Notes: generated by a model not told the origin, from the sequence alone. A stretch of 64,000 nt of DNA from Amycolatopsis methanolica 239 (GCF_000739085.1 NZ_CP009110.1:5456001-5520000); one strand, 5' to 3'. Counted from the first letter of the stretch, positions 25,780-35,083 are shown. Made by a program: numbers and translations.

Positions 25780-27755
25780 TGCGGCAGCTGTACCGGCCCG
25801 GGCTCACCAAGCGCCTGTCCCGGCCCGGCATCCGGTTCCGCCGGTTCAACACGGCGTCGTGGATCGCGATCGGGGTGCTGGCCGTGCTCGCGCTGGTGGC
25901 GCTGATCGGCCCGCTGCTGGTCAAGGCCCCCTACGCGCTGGGCACCGAGGTCACCGGGCCGAACGCCGCGCACTGGTTCGGCACCGACCAGTCCGGCCGC
26001 GACATCCTCTCCCGCGTGGTGCACGGCGCCCGCTGGTCGCTCGCGATCGGGCTCGGCGCCGCCGCGCTGGCGCTGGTCTGCGGCGCGCTGATCGGGGCGC
26101 TCGCCGCGACCTCCCGGCGCGGGGTGGACTCGGTGGTCATGCGCGTGCTCGACGTGCTGATGGCCTTCCCCGGCATCGCGCTCGCGGCCGTGCTCGTCGC
26201 GGTGTTCGGCCGCGGCATCGGGGTGCTGATCCTGGCGATCGCGTTCGTCAACGTGCCGCCGGTCGCGCGCGTGGTGCGGGCGAACGTGCTGGCGCAGTAC
26301 AGCGAGGACTACGTCGCGGCCGAGCACATCATCGGCGCGCGCCGGTTCTTCATCCTGGTCAAGCACGTGGCGGTGAACTGCGCCGCGCCGATCCTGGTGT
26401 TCTGCACGGTGATGGTGGCCGACGCGATCGTGTTCGAGGCGTCGCTGTCGTTCATCGGCGCCGGCATCCAGCCGCCCGACCCGTCGTGGGGCTCGGTGCT
26501 CGCCGACGGCAAGGACATGGTGCTCAACGGCGGCTGGTGGGCCACGTTGTTCCCGGGTCTGATGATCCTGTTCACGGTGCTGGCGCTGAACGTGCTGTCC
26601 GAAGGGATTTCCGACGCGTGGGCGGCGCCGTCGTCCCGCACGGCGAAGGCGGCGGAGGTCGCCAAGGCGGTCGTCGCCAAGGAGGCGGCCGAGAACGTCG
26701 CGCCGGTGCTGCCGATCCGCGGTCTGCGCGAGGTGGGCGAACGGCTGTCCCGCCGCGCCCGTGCGCTGACCGGGCGGGACACCCTGCTCTCCGTCGAGGG
26801 GCTGACGATCGCGTTCCCGGAGCGGCACAACGGGGTCAACGTCGTCGACGACGTCTCGTTCACCGTGCGCTCGGGCGAGGTACTCGGCCTGATCGGCGAA
26901 TCGGGCTGCGGCAAGTCGCTGACCGCGCTGTCGATCGTCGGGCTGCAGCCGCGGACCGCGCGGCTGTCCGGCCGGATCCGGTTCGCGGGCGAGGACCTGC
27001 TCACGATGAAACCGTCCGCGCGGCGGCGGCACCTCGGCCACGACATCGCGATGATCTACCAGGACGCGCTCAGCTCGCTGAACCCGGCGATGACGATCCA
27101 GGCGCAGCTCAAGCAGTTCACCCGCCGCGGCGGCACCCGCACCCCGCGCGAGCTGGTGGAGCTGGTCAACCTCGACCCGGACCGCACGCTGCGGGCCTAC
27201 CCGCACGAGCTGTCCGGCGGGCAGCGGCAGCGGGTGCTGATCGCGATGGCGTTGTCCCGCAGCCCCAGGCTGATCGTGGCCGACGAGCCGACCACCGCGC
27301 TGGACGTGACCGTTCAGGCACAGGTGATCTCGCTGCTGCTGCGCCTGCAGGAGGAACTGGGCTTCGCGCTGGTGCTGGTGTCGCACGACCTGGCGCTGGT
27401 GTCCGATGTGGCCGATCGCGTGGTCGTGATGTACGGCGGGCAGGTCGCCGAGGCCGGCACCACCGCGCAAGTCGTCGGCGCACCGCGGCACCACTACACG
27501 CGCGGCCTGCTCAGCGCGGTGCTGTCGCTGGAGGAGAACGACGCCCGGCTCACCCAGATCACGGGCGTCGTCCCGGCCCCGGCGGACTTCGCGCCCGGCT
27601 GCCGGTTCGCCGACCGCTGCCCGGCGGCGCGGGCGCACTGCCGCACCGACCTGCCGGTGGTGGCGGGATCCGGGATGGACCACCTCGTCGCGTGCCACCA
27701 CCCCGCCGAACCGATGGCGGAACCGGAGGTCCTGGTGAAGGGAGCGCCGGCATGA
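25779..27755 (+). CDS. siaG: fused ABC permease and ATPase (DppC-DppD fusion)
   Basis: A 658-aa fusion. Residues 1-285 are a DppC-type permease (FGTDQSGRDILSRVVHGARWSLAIG, EAA loop EHIIGARRFFILVKHVAVN). A linker of about 40 residues, rich in Ala/Lys/Glu, leads to an ABC ATPase with Walker A GESGCGKS, signature LSGGQRQR, Walker B LIVADEP and the H-loop VSHD. It ends with the oligopeptide-type cysteine domain (GCRFADRCPAARAHC). Corynebacterial sialic acid transporters have the same permease-ATPase fusion. Overlaps siaI by 4 bases. Confidence 0.85.
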   Translation: MRQLYRPGLTKRLSRPGIRFRRFNTASWIAIGVLAVLALVALIGPLLVKAPYALGTEVTGPNAAHWFGTDQSGRDILSRVVHGARWSLAIGLGAAALALVCGALIGALAATSRRGVDSVVMRVLDVLMAFPGIALAAVLVAVFGRGIGVLILAIAFVNVPPVARVVRANVLAQYSEDYVAAEHIIGARRFFILVKHVAVNCAAPILVFCTVMVADAIVFEASLSFIGAGIQPPDPSWGSVLADGKDMVLNGGWWATLFPGLMILFTVLALNVLSEGISDAWAAPSSRTAKAAEVAKAVVAKEAAENVAPVLPIRGLREVGERLSRRARALTGRDTLLSVEGLTIAFPERHNGVNVVDDVSFTVRSGEVLGLIGESGCGKSLTALSIVGLQPRTARLSGRIRFAGEDLLTMKPSARRRHLGHDIAMIYQDALSSLNPAMTIQAQLKQFTRRGGTRTPRELVELVNLDPDRTLRAYPHELSGGQRQRVLIAMALSRSPRLIVADEPTTALDVTVQAQVISLLLRLQEELGFALVLVSHDLALVSDVADRVVVMYGGQVAEAGTTAQVVGAPRHHYTRGLLSAVLSLEENDARLTQITGVVPAPADFAPGCRFADRCPAARAHCRTDLPVVAGSGMDHLVACHHPAEPMAEPEVLVKGAPA

Positions 27756-28708
27756 CCCTGCTGGAACTGGACCGGGTGCACGTGGTGCACAAGATCCGCT
27801 CGTCCGGCCTGTTCGGGCACGACTCCGTGCACGCGCTGACAGACGCGACGCTGACCGTGCGGCCCGGCGAAACGATCGGCGTGGTCGGCGAGTCCGGGTG
27901 CGGCAAGACGACGCTGGCGAAGGTGGTCGTCGGGCTGCAGAAGCCGACCAGGGGCGTCGTGCGCTACCGCGGCGAACCGGTGTCGGACCAGCGTGGGTTC
28001 GGCCGCGACATCGGCATGATCTTCCAGGACCCGTCGACCGCGCTGAACCGGCGGATGTCGATCGCCCGCATCGTGCGGGACCCGCTCGACGTGCACCGCG
28101 TCGGCACCCCGGCGCAGCGGGCCGAGCGGGTGCGCGAGCTGATGGAGCTGGTCGGCCTGCCGCCCAGCGTCGCGGACGCGGTGCCCGGCCAGCTGTCCGG
28201 CGGCCAGCGGCAACGCGTGGCGATCGCGCGTGCGCTGGCGCTGGAGCCGTCGCTGCTGGTCGCCGACGAGCCGACCTCGGCGCTGGACGTGTCGGTGCGC
28301 GCGCAGATCCTCAACCTGCTGCTCGACCTGCGGGACCGGCTGGGGCTGGCGATGATCTTCGTGTCGCACGACATCCAGACCGTGCGCAAGATGAGCGACC
28401 GCATCGTCACGATGTACCTGGGCCGCATCGTCGAAGACGCCCCGGCCGCCGCGATTCCCGGCGCCGCGCGGCACCCGTACACGCGGGCGTTGTTCTCCGC
28501 CACGCCGAGCCTGCTGAACCCGATCGAACCCATTGTCCTGACCGGGCCGGTGCCGTCCGCGGTCAGCCCGCCGAGCGGGTGCGCCTTCCGCACCCGCTGT
28601 CCGAAAGCGACGGACGAGTGCGCGGGCGCGGTGCCCCCGTCCGCCGACGCCGGCGACGGGCACACCTACCACTGCATCCACCCCGAACTCGAAGTGAGCG
28701 TGCGATGA
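27752..28708 (+). CDS. siaI: ABC transporter ATPase (DppF type)
   Basis: 318 aa with Walker A GESGCGKT, Q-loop MIFQDPSTALNRR, signature LSGGQRQR, Walker B LLVADEP, H-loop VSHD and the C-terminal cysteine-rich domain (GCAFRTRCPKATDEC). It pairs with the ATPase half of the fused protein. ATGA overlaps couple it to both neighbours, placing the transporter and lyase on one transcript. Confidence 0.85.
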   Translation: MTLLELDRVHVVHKIRSSGLFGHDSVHALTDATLTVRPGETIGVVGESGCGKTTLAKVVVGLQKPTRGVVRYRGEPVSDQRGFGRDIGMIFQDPSTALNRRMSIARIVRDPLDVHRVGTPAQRAERVRELMELVGLPPSVADAVPGQLSGGQRQRVAIARALALEPSLLVADEPTSALDVSVRAQILNLLLDLRDRLGLAMIFVSHDIQTVRKMSDRIVTMYLGRIVEDAPAAAIPGAARHPYTRALFSATPSLLNPIEPIVLTGPVPSAVSPPSGCAFRTRCPKATDECAGAVPPSADAGDGHTYHCIHPELEVSVR

Positions 28709-29628
28709 CTCGATTCACCGGCATCATCCCCCCGCTGTGCACCCCGTTCCGCGACGACTTCACCATCGACGTGGACTCGCTGCGCCGGCACCTGGACGTC
28801 CAGCTGGACGCCGGGGTGCACGGGGTGTTCGTGCTGGGCTCGTCCAGCGAGGTGGCGTTCCTGCCGGACCGGCAGCGCCGGGTGGTGATCGAGACGGCGG
28901 TGGCGCACGTCGGCGGCCGGATCCCGGTGCTCGCCGGGTGTATCGACATGACGACGCTGCGGGTCGCCGAGCACATCCGGGTCGCCGAGGAGGCCGGCGC
29001 GGACGCGCTGGTCATCACCGCGCCCTACTACACCCGCACGCATTCCGCGGAGATCGAGCAGCACTTCCGCCTGCTGCACGCGCAGGCCTCGCTGCCGATC
29101 TTCGCCTACGACATCCCGGTCGCGGTGCACTCGAAGCTGGACCGGGAGATGGTCCTGCGGCTGGCCGAGGACGGTGTGCTGGCCGGGCTGAAGGACTCCA
29201 GCGGCGACGAGGCCGGGTTCGGCGCGCTGCTGCTGGGCCGACGGGAGCGCGGGCTGTCGGAGTTCGCCGTGTTCACCGGTTCCGAACTGGTGGTGGACCT
29301 CGCGCTGCAGATGGGCGCGGACGGCGCGGTGCCCGGACTGGCCAATGTGGACCCCGCCGGGTACGTGACGATCTGGGACCGGGTGCGGGCGGGCGACCTC
29401 GCCACGGCACGGCGGGAACAGGACCGGCTCATGCGGCTGTACGACATCACGCACGCCGCCCCGCCGGAGCGGATGGGCCGCGGCTCGGCCGGGCTGGGCG
29501 CGTTCAAGGCGGCGATGAAGATGCGCGGGTTCATCGACAACTCGGTGATGGCGCCGCCGCAACTGCCGCTCAACGACGAGGAACTGTTGCGCATCAAGGG
29601 TGCGCTCACGGAGGCGGGCCTGCTGTGA
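28705..29628 (+). CDS. nanA: DapA-family aldolase, probable N-acetylneuraminate lyase
   Basis: A 307-aa class I aldolase of the DHDPS/NAL family. The Schiff-base lysine is K163 in LAGLKDSSGD, the catalytic tyrosine Y135 in FAYDIP, and the carboxylate loop is GSSSE at 45-49. The PYYTRTHSAEIEQHFR stretch recalls corynebacterial NanA. Context (sialidase, GntR, family 5 transporter) argues for cleavage of N-acetylneuraminate to ManNAc and pyruvate. Another 2-keto-3-deoxy sugar acid aldolase remains possible. GTG/ATG overlaps on both sides. Genes nanK, nanE, nagA and nagB are not in the window. Confidence 0.75.
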   Translation: MTRFTGIIPPLCTPFRDDFTIDVDSLRRHLDVQLDAGVHGVFVLGSSSEVAFLPDRQRRVVIETAVAHVGGRIPVLAGCIDMTTLRVAEHIRVAEEAGADALVITAPYYTRTHSAEIEQHFRLLHAQASLPIFAYDIPVAVHSKLDREMVLRLAEDGVLAGLKDSSGDEAGFGALLLGRRERGLSEFAVFTGSELVVDLALQMGADGAVPGLANVDPAGYVTIWDRVRAGDLATARREQDRLMRLYDITHAAPPERMGRGSAGLGAFKAAMKMRGFIDNSVMAPPQLPLNDEELLRIKGALTEAGLL

Positions 29629-31598
29629 TCCACTACGGCGCGGACTACAACCCGGAACACTGGGCCGAGGACGTCTGGGACGAGGACGTCAAGCTGATGA
29701 CCGAGGCCGGGGTCACGCTGGTGACGCTCGGTGTCTTCTCCTGGGCGAAGGTCGAGCCGCGGCCGGGCGAGTACGACTTCGGCTGGGTCGACACCGTGAT
29801 GGACAAGCTCGCGGCGGCCGGTATCCAGGTGGCGCTGGCGACGATGACCGCCTCACCGCCGCCGTGGCTGCCCCACCGCCACCCCGAGGTGCTGCCCGTG
29901 CGCGAGGACGGGACGCGGCTCTCGCCGGGTTCGCGGCAGCAGTTCTGCCCGTCCAGCCCGGTGTTCCGCGAGCACGCGGCGCGGCTGGTGGAGCAGCTCG
30001 CGAACCGGTACGGCGACCACCCGGCGCTGAAGATCTGGCACGTCGGCAACGAGTACGGCTGCCACATCCGGGCGTGCTACTGCGACACCTCTGCCGAGGA
30101 CTTCCGGTCCTGGCTGCGCGAGCGGTACGGCACGCTGGACGCGCTGAACGCGTCGTGGTCGACGACGTTCTGGTCGCAGGGCTACTCGGACTGGGCCGAG
30201 ATCCAGCCGCCGCGGGTGGCGCCGTCCTTCCGCAACCCCGCCCAGCAGCTGGACTACCAGCGGTTCTCCTCCGACGCGTCGCTGGCCTGCTACCGGGTGG
30301 AGGCGGAGGTGCTGCGCCGGGTCACGCCGGACGTCCCGCTCACCACCAACTTCGTCGGGCTGGTGCAGAAGGCGCTGGACTGGCACGTGTGGGAGCCGCA
30401 CGAGGACGTGGTGTCGCTGGACTCCTACCCCGAGCCCTACGACCCGCGCGGGCACGTCGAGGCGGCGTTCGGGTACGACGTGGTGCGGTCGCTGAAGAAC
30501 GGGCAGCCGTGGATGCTGCTGGAGCACGCGCCGAGCGCGGTGAACTGGCGCAAGCACAACGGCGCCAAGGCCCCCGGCGTGATGCGGCAGGGTGTGCTGC
30601 AGGCGGTGGCGCGGGGCGCGGACGCCGCGATGTTCTTCCAGTGGCGGCAGAGCCGCGGTGGCGCGGAGAAGTTCCACTCGGCGATGGTGCCGCACGCCGG
30701 CGCGGACACCCGGGTGTTCGCCGAGGCGCGGGCGCTCGGGCAGGACCTCGCGGCGCTGGCCGACGTGGCGGGCACGCGGGTGCGGTCGGACGTGGCGTTC
30801 CTGCACGACTGGAACAGCTGGTGGGCGCTGGAGCTGGACGCGCACCCGTCGGCCGACGTCACGCAGCTCGACGCGCACCTGGCGCACTACGCGCCCTTCT
30901 TCGACGCCGGCATCTCCTGCGACGTGGTGCGCCCCGACCGGCCGGCGGGGTACCGGCTCGTCGTGGTGCCGAACCTGTACCTCCTCGATCCGGACACCGC
31001 CGAGGGGCTGCGGCGGTACGTCGAGGGCGGCGGGCACCTGGTGGTGTCGTTCTTCTCCGGCATCGTCGACTCGTGCGACCGGGCCCACCTCGGTGGCTAC
31101 CCGGTGGCCCCGCTGCGGGAAGCGCTCGGGGTGTCGGTGGAGGAGTTCTGGCCGCTGGCGCCGGGCACGTCGGTGCCGTTGAGTCCGGAGTGGACCGGCA
31201 CTCTGTGGTCGGAAGCCGTGGAGCTGCGGGGCGCGGAGGCTGTCGCGTCATTCGACGGCGGCGACCTGGCCGGCTCTCCCGCCGTGACCCGACACGCCTA
31301 CGGCGCGGGTGTCGCCTGGTACCTCGGCACGCGGCTCGACCCGGCCGGGATGCGCGAGCTGGTCGACCGGGTGGCCGCGGAAGCGGGTGTGCGGCCGGTC
31401 CTGCCCGGCCTGCCCGCCGGTGTCCAGGCGGTGCGCCGGGAAGCCGCGGACCGGCAGTTCCTGTTCCTGCTCAACCACAACACGGATGCGGTCGCGGTGG
31501 ACCTGGGAGAACCGGCCCCCGACCTGCTCACCGGTTCCGCGCCGTCGGCCCGGCACACGTTGCCACCGCGCGGCGTCGCAGTCCTCCGGCTCCACTAA
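29625..31598 (+). CDS. GH42 beta-galactosidase
   Basis: A 657-aa glycoside hydrolase family 42 enzyme. The acid/base E143 lies in HVGNEYGC, the nucleophile E300 in WMLLEHAPSAVNW, and Cys108, 146, 151 and 153 match the GH42 zinc site. A Rossmann-like trimerisation domain (about 390-600) and a short beta C-domain follow. No signal peptide: it acts in the cytoplasm on imported galactosides. The GTG start overlaps the lyase stop (GTGA). Between lyase and sialidase, it suggests that galactose left after desialylation is also harvested. Confidence 0.9.
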   Translation: MIHYGADYNPEHWAEDVWDEDVKLMTEAGVTLVTLGVFSWAKVEPRPGEYDFGWVDTVMDKLAAAGIQVALATMTASPPPWLPHRHPEVLPVREDGTRLSPGSRQQFCPSSPVFREHAARLVEQLANRYGDHPALKIWHVGNEYGCHIRACYCDTSAEDFRSWLRERYGTLDALNASWSTTFWSQGYSDWAEIQPPRVAPSFRNPAQQLDYQRFSSDASLACYRVEAEVLRRVTPDVPLTTNFVGLVQKALDWHVWEPHEDVVSLDSYPEPYDPRGHVEAAFGYDVVRSLKNGQPWMLLEHAPSAVNWRKHNGAKAPGVMRQGVLQAVARGADAAMFFQWRQSRGGAEKFHSAMVPHAGADTRVFAEARALGQDLAALADVAGTRVRSDVAFLHDWNSWWALELDAHPSADVTQLDAHLAHYAPFFDAGISCDVVRPDRPAGYRLVVVPNLYLLDPDTAEGLRRYVEGGGHLVVSFFSGIVDSCDRAHLGGYPVAPLREALGVSVEEFWPLAPGTSVPLSPEWTGTLWSEAVELRGAEAVASFDGGDLAGSPAVTRHAYGAGVAWYLGTRLDPAGMRELVDRVAAEAGVRPVLPGLPAGVQAVRREAADRQFLFLLNHNTDAVAVDLGEPAPDLLTGSAPSARHTLPPRGVAVLRLH

Positions 31599-31614
31599 AC
31601 CGAAGGGAAGGCAC

Positions 31615-33471
31615 ATGAGATCGTTCGCAGCGTGGCGCGCGGTCCCGCTCGTGGCGGTGCTGTTCGCCAGTCTGCTCGGCGGCGGGGTCACCGCCTCCGC
31701 CGACACCGCCAGACCGGGCTTCGACCAGCAGTCGCTGTTCAACCCCAAGCAGGAGCAGGGTTACTTCTGCTTCCGCATCCCGGCGATCGTCAAGAGCACC
31801 GCGGGCACCCTGCTCGCGTTCGCCGAGGGCCGGGTCAACGACTGCGGCGACGCCGGTGACATCGACCTCGTCCTCAAGCGCTCCACCGACGGCGGCCGGA
31901 CCTGGTCACCGCTGGAGGTCATCAACTCCGGAGACGGCGACACGCACGGCAACCCGGTCCCGATCGTGGACCGGACGACCGGCCGGATCGTCCTGATCAC
32001 CACCTACAACGCCGGCCGCACCGACGGCAAGGGCTGCGACGTGCCGTGCGCCCGCCCGCCGCACGTGCAGTACAGCGACGACGACGGGCTCACGTGGTCC
32101 GCGCCGGTCGACATCAGCGCGCAGGCCAGCAGGCCCGAGTGGGACGCCTGGTACGCCTCCGGTCCGGTGCACGGGATCCAGCTCACCCAGGGCGAGCACC
32201 GCGGCCGCCTGGTGTTCGGGGTGAACGCGGAGACCGCGCAGGGCACCGACCCGGTGGCCAACCACGCCGCGCTCGTCTACAGCGACGACCACGGCGCGAC
32301 CTGGCACATCGGCGCGGTGGACAGCTACCCGTTCCAGGCGAAGGGCCCGTTCACGCAGAAGCCGCAGGAGATCACCGTCGTGGAGCTCGCCGACGGGTCG
32401 ATCTACGCCGGCGGCCGAGAGCAGGGTGGCACCGACATCGGCAACCGCGACTACGCGATCAGCCGCGACGGCGGCGAGACCTTCAGCCAGCCGTTCCGGA
32501 CGATCCCCGACCTGGTCACGCCGATGGTGCAGGGCTCGCTGCTGCGCTTGGACCGGCCGGGGCCGGACCGGATCCTGTTCGCGTCGCCGTCGGACACCGA
32601 CCGGCGCCGGTGGATGATGATCCGCTCGTCCTACGACGGCGGGCGCAGCTGGGAGAACGCCGAGCAGGGCACACGGGTGACCGACGAGTGGTCCGGCTAC
32701 TCGGACATGGTGCAGATCAGCGACCGGTCCGCCCGCACGACCGAGATCGGCCTGATGTACGAGGGCGGCCCGGTCGACGCGCGCGACGAGATCCGGTTCG
32801 CCCGCTTCACCGAGGACGTGCTGGGCTGGCACAATTCGGCCGGCCCGACGACGCGGGACGTGTCCGGTGAACGGTCGGACGCCTACCTGGTCGGCGGCCC
32901 GGTTCCGGTGCCCGGCCGCTACGGTGACGCGCTGGAACTGGACGGCGTGGACGATTTCGTGCGCGTGCCCTACGACAGCGCGCAGGTGGTCGGCGACGGC
33001 GACTTCACGTGGACCGGCTGGATCCGGTACGGCGCGTCGACGGGCAACCAGGTGTTCTTCTGGATGGGCGGCATGGGCTCGACCGCGCCGCAGATCTGGC
33101 TGCGCGGTGAACCGGCGGCGAACCGCCTGATCGCGTCGATGACCACCACGGCGGGCACGAAGCAGGTCACGTCGGCGGGCGCGTTCAACGACCAGCAGTG
33201 GCATCACGTGGCGCTGCAGCGCACCGGCGGCCAGTTGCTGCTGTTCGTCGACGGCGTGCAGGTGGCGGCCGGCCCGGCAGCGGCCGGTTCGGTGACGGAG
33301 CGGGTGTCGTTCCAGTTCTGGCTGGGCCGCCGCCTCGATGGAGGCATGGGACTGGACGGCGCGCTGGACGACGTCCGGCTCTACCGCAAGGCGCTGTCAC
33401 CGTCCGAACTGGACGCTGTGCGGGCGAACGCCCCCGTGCGGGACGCCCTCGCGCTGCGGCTGCCGTTCTGA
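31615..33471 (+). CDS. nanH: secreted exo-alpha-sialidase (GH33) with LamG domain
   Basis: 618 aa. The signal peptide spans residues 1-30 (cleavage after TASAD-like end). The GH33 propeller has the FRIP motif (residues 53-56, triad Arg54) and five Asp boxes (STDGGRTW, SDDDGLTW, SDDHGATW, SRDGGETF, SYDGGRSW). The nucleophile tyrosine is probably in EWSGYSDM. Residues about 430-600 are a LamG/concanavalin-type module (GDFTWTGWIRYG, WHHVALQRTGGQLLLFVDGVQV). GAAGGGAAGG precedes the ATG. It releases sialic acid outside the cell, feeding the transporter encoded upstream. Confidence 0.9.
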   Translation: MRSFAAWRAVPLVAVLFASLLGGGVTASADTARPGFDQQSLFNPKQEQGYFCFRIPAIVKSTAGTLLAFAEGRVNDCGDAGDIDLVLKRSTDGGRTWSPLEVINSGDGDTHGNPVPIVDRTTGRIVLITTYNAGRTDGKGCDVPCARPPHVQYSDDDGLTWSAPVDISAQASRPEWDAWYASGPVHGIQLTQGEHRGRLVFGVNAETAQGTDPVANHAALVYSDDHGATWHIGAVDSYPFQAKGPFTQKPQEITVVELADGSIYAGGREQGGTDIGNRDYAISRDGGETFSQPFRTIPDLVTPMVQGSLLRLDRPGPDRILFASPSDTDRRRWMMIRSSYDGGRSWENAEQGTRVTDEWSGYSDMVQISDRSARTTEIGLMYEGGPVDARDEIRFARFTEDVLGWHNSAGPTTRDVSGERSDAYLVGGPVPVPGRYGDALELDGVDDFVRVPYDSAQVVGDGDFTWTGWIRYGASTGNQVFFWMGGMGSTAPQIWLRGEPAANRLIASMTTTAGTKQVTSAGAFNDQQWHHVALQRTGGQLLLFVDGVQVAAGPAAAGSVTERVSFQFWLGRRLDGGMGLDGALDDVRLYRKALSPSELDAVRANAPVRDALALRLPF

Positions 33472-33479
33472 GTCACGGA

Positions 33480-33508
33480 GTCCCGGCCCCGTGCGACGGG
33501 GCCGGGAC
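33480..33508. terminator. bidirectional terminator after the sialidase operon
   Basis: GTCCCGGCCCCGT (33480-33492) pairs perfectly with ACGGGGCCGGGAC (33496-33508) around GCG. It separates the sialidase from the convergent dehalogenase pseudogene. Confidence 0.85.
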
Positions 33509-33509
33509 T

Positions 33510-34265
33510 TCAGTGCGCGTCCAGCCAGGCGGCCAGCGTGGCGGCGATCGCCGCCGGCTGGTCCTCCGGGGTGTGGTGCCCGGCGGGGAGATCGTGGTGG
33601 ACGATGTCGAGAGCAGCGATGTGCTCCGCGCACCACGCGATCATCCGGTCGTCCATCATCGTGTCGAAGCCGGGGCCGAACGTCATGAGCAGCTTCGGCA
33701 CGTCCACGCTGGCCGCGAGCCACATGTCGTAGTGCTCGACGCGTTCGACGACGTCGGCCGGCTCCCCGCCCAGCGGCATCGAGCGCGCCCACGTCAGCAG
33801 CGGCACGCGGCTCTCGCGCGCCGGGTAGGGCCGCAGGTAGGCGGCGCGGTCCTCGTCGGCGAGCGCCATCGATTCCAGGAAGATGTTGTCGTCCAGCATC
33901 ATCTTCTCGCCGACGCCCGGGGTCTTGAGCGCCTGGAAGATCTCGGCGCCTGCGGGCGGGAACTCCTCCCAGGACATGGGTTTGACGATCGTCTCGGTGA
34001 CGGCGACGCCCCAGTCGTGGCCGACCAGCACCACGTCGTCCAGCCCGAGGTGCTGGAACCAGGCGTCGAGGTAGCGGGCGTGGTCGTCGAAGGTGTAGCC
34101 GATGTCCGGCTTCGCCGACTCGCCCATGCCGATCAGGTCGGGCGCCAGCTTCCGGCCCGGGCCTGCCGCGGGCACGATGTGCCGTCACAGGTGGGACGAC
34201 GCGGGGTTGCCGTGCGGGAAGACGATCGGCTGGCCGTCCCCGGTCTCGCGGTGGTGCAGGATCAC
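33510..34265 (-). pseudogene. haloalkane dehalogenase-like alpha/beta hydrolase with in-frame stop and deletion
   Basis: The frame from GTG 34265 reads HHRETGDGQPIVFPHGNPASSHL, then TGA at 34187-34185 where the family has tryptophan (HLWRHIVPA), then continues in frame as APDLIGMGESAKPDIGYTFDDHARYLDAW to the end. The nucleophile region VLVGHDWG is present, but about 20 residues after it (the helix following the elbow) are missing, running straight into ETIVKPMSWEEF. The GTG overlaps the NmrA-like stop. A stop plus an in-frame deletion indicate decay. Confidence 0.75.
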
Positions 34266-35083
34266 TTGAACACCGCCGCGTTCGCGCCCGCCCACTCGGG
34301 GAAGCTGCGCGCCGGGCGCCGTAGGACGCGCTCGACGTCCTCGCTGACCCGCTGCTCCGCCGGCGTCGGCGTGGCGAGGATGTCCAGTGTGGACTCCACG
34401 ACCGGCTCGGGCATGACCTGCAGCATCCGCGTCCGCGCCTCCGCCCGGCTGAGCTCCGCGAAGCGCACCGGCTCCCCCAGCGCGTCGGCCATCGCCGCCG
34501 CCCGCTGCCGCGGCGTGATCGGCTCCGGCTCGGTAAGCGTGTACGCATGGCCGGCGTGCCCGTCCTCACGCACCGCCGCGGCGGCCACTTCGGCGATGTC
34601 CAGCGGGTCCACGGTGGGCAGCGCGACGTCCCCGAACGGCGCCTCGACCGTCCGCCGGGTGCGCACCATGTCGGCCCAGCCGAACGCGTTGGAGTGGAAG
34701 CCGCCCGGCCGCAGGAGGGTCCACTCCAGGCCGGAGGTGACGACCGTTTCCTCCAGTCCCGGCGCGTGCCGCCCGGTCGCCACCCCCTGCGACGACAACA
34801 ACACAACCCGTCGCACGCCGCTCGCCTTCGCTGTGTGCAGGACGCCGGTGAGGCCCCCGCCGGCCGCCAGGAAGTCCGGCGAGGTGAGCAGGAACAGTGT
34901 CCGCGCCCCGTCGAGCGCGGGCTTGAGCGTCTCCGGCTCGACGAGGTCCGCCCGCACGTGCCGCACACCGGCAGGCAGGTCCGCTTCCTTGCGCGACACC
35001 GCCGTCACGGGCTCGCCGGTCCTGGCGAGCGCCTGCACCAGCGGCCGCCCGACGTTACCGATAGCTCCGGTCACCACAAACAT
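34262..35083 (-). CDS. NmrA/SDR-like NAD(P)-binding protein
   Basis: A 273-aa atypical SDR. The N-terminal Rossmann motif is VVTGAIGNVGRPLVQAL. GVRRVVLLSSQGVATGRHAPG and LRPGGFHSNAF follow the NmrA pattern, and there is no YxxxK pair. Such proteins act as redox sensors or quinone/NADPH reductases (QorB-like). It is divergent from the HxlR gene with a palindrome between them, a common pairing in actinomycetes in which HxlR represses the oxidoreductase. Confidence 0.85.
   Translation of the reverse strand: MFVVTGAIGNVGRPLVQALARTGEPVTAVSRKEADLPAGVRHVRADLVEPETLKPALDGARTLFLLTSPDFLAAGGGLTGVLHTAKASGVRRVVLLSSQGVATGRHAPGLEETVVTSGLEWTLLRPGGFHSNAFGWADMVRTRRTVEAPFGDVALPTVDPLDIAEVAAAAVREDGHAGHAYTLTEPEPITPRQRAAAMADALGEPVRFAELSRAEARTRMLQVMPEPVVESTLDILATPTPAEQRVSEDVERVLRRPARSFPEWAGANAAVFK

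Noticed and set aside
25575-27701. A 708-codon minus-strand frame opposite the permease-ATPase fusion
   Set aside because: A GC-bias shadow of a gene with clear ABC motifs; no ribosome site or recognisable domain.
34185-34187. TGA read as selenocysteine or tryptophan in the dehalogenase frame
   Set aside because: No selenocysteine hairpin is apparent after the codon, the family has tryptophan there, and the gene also carries a deletion.
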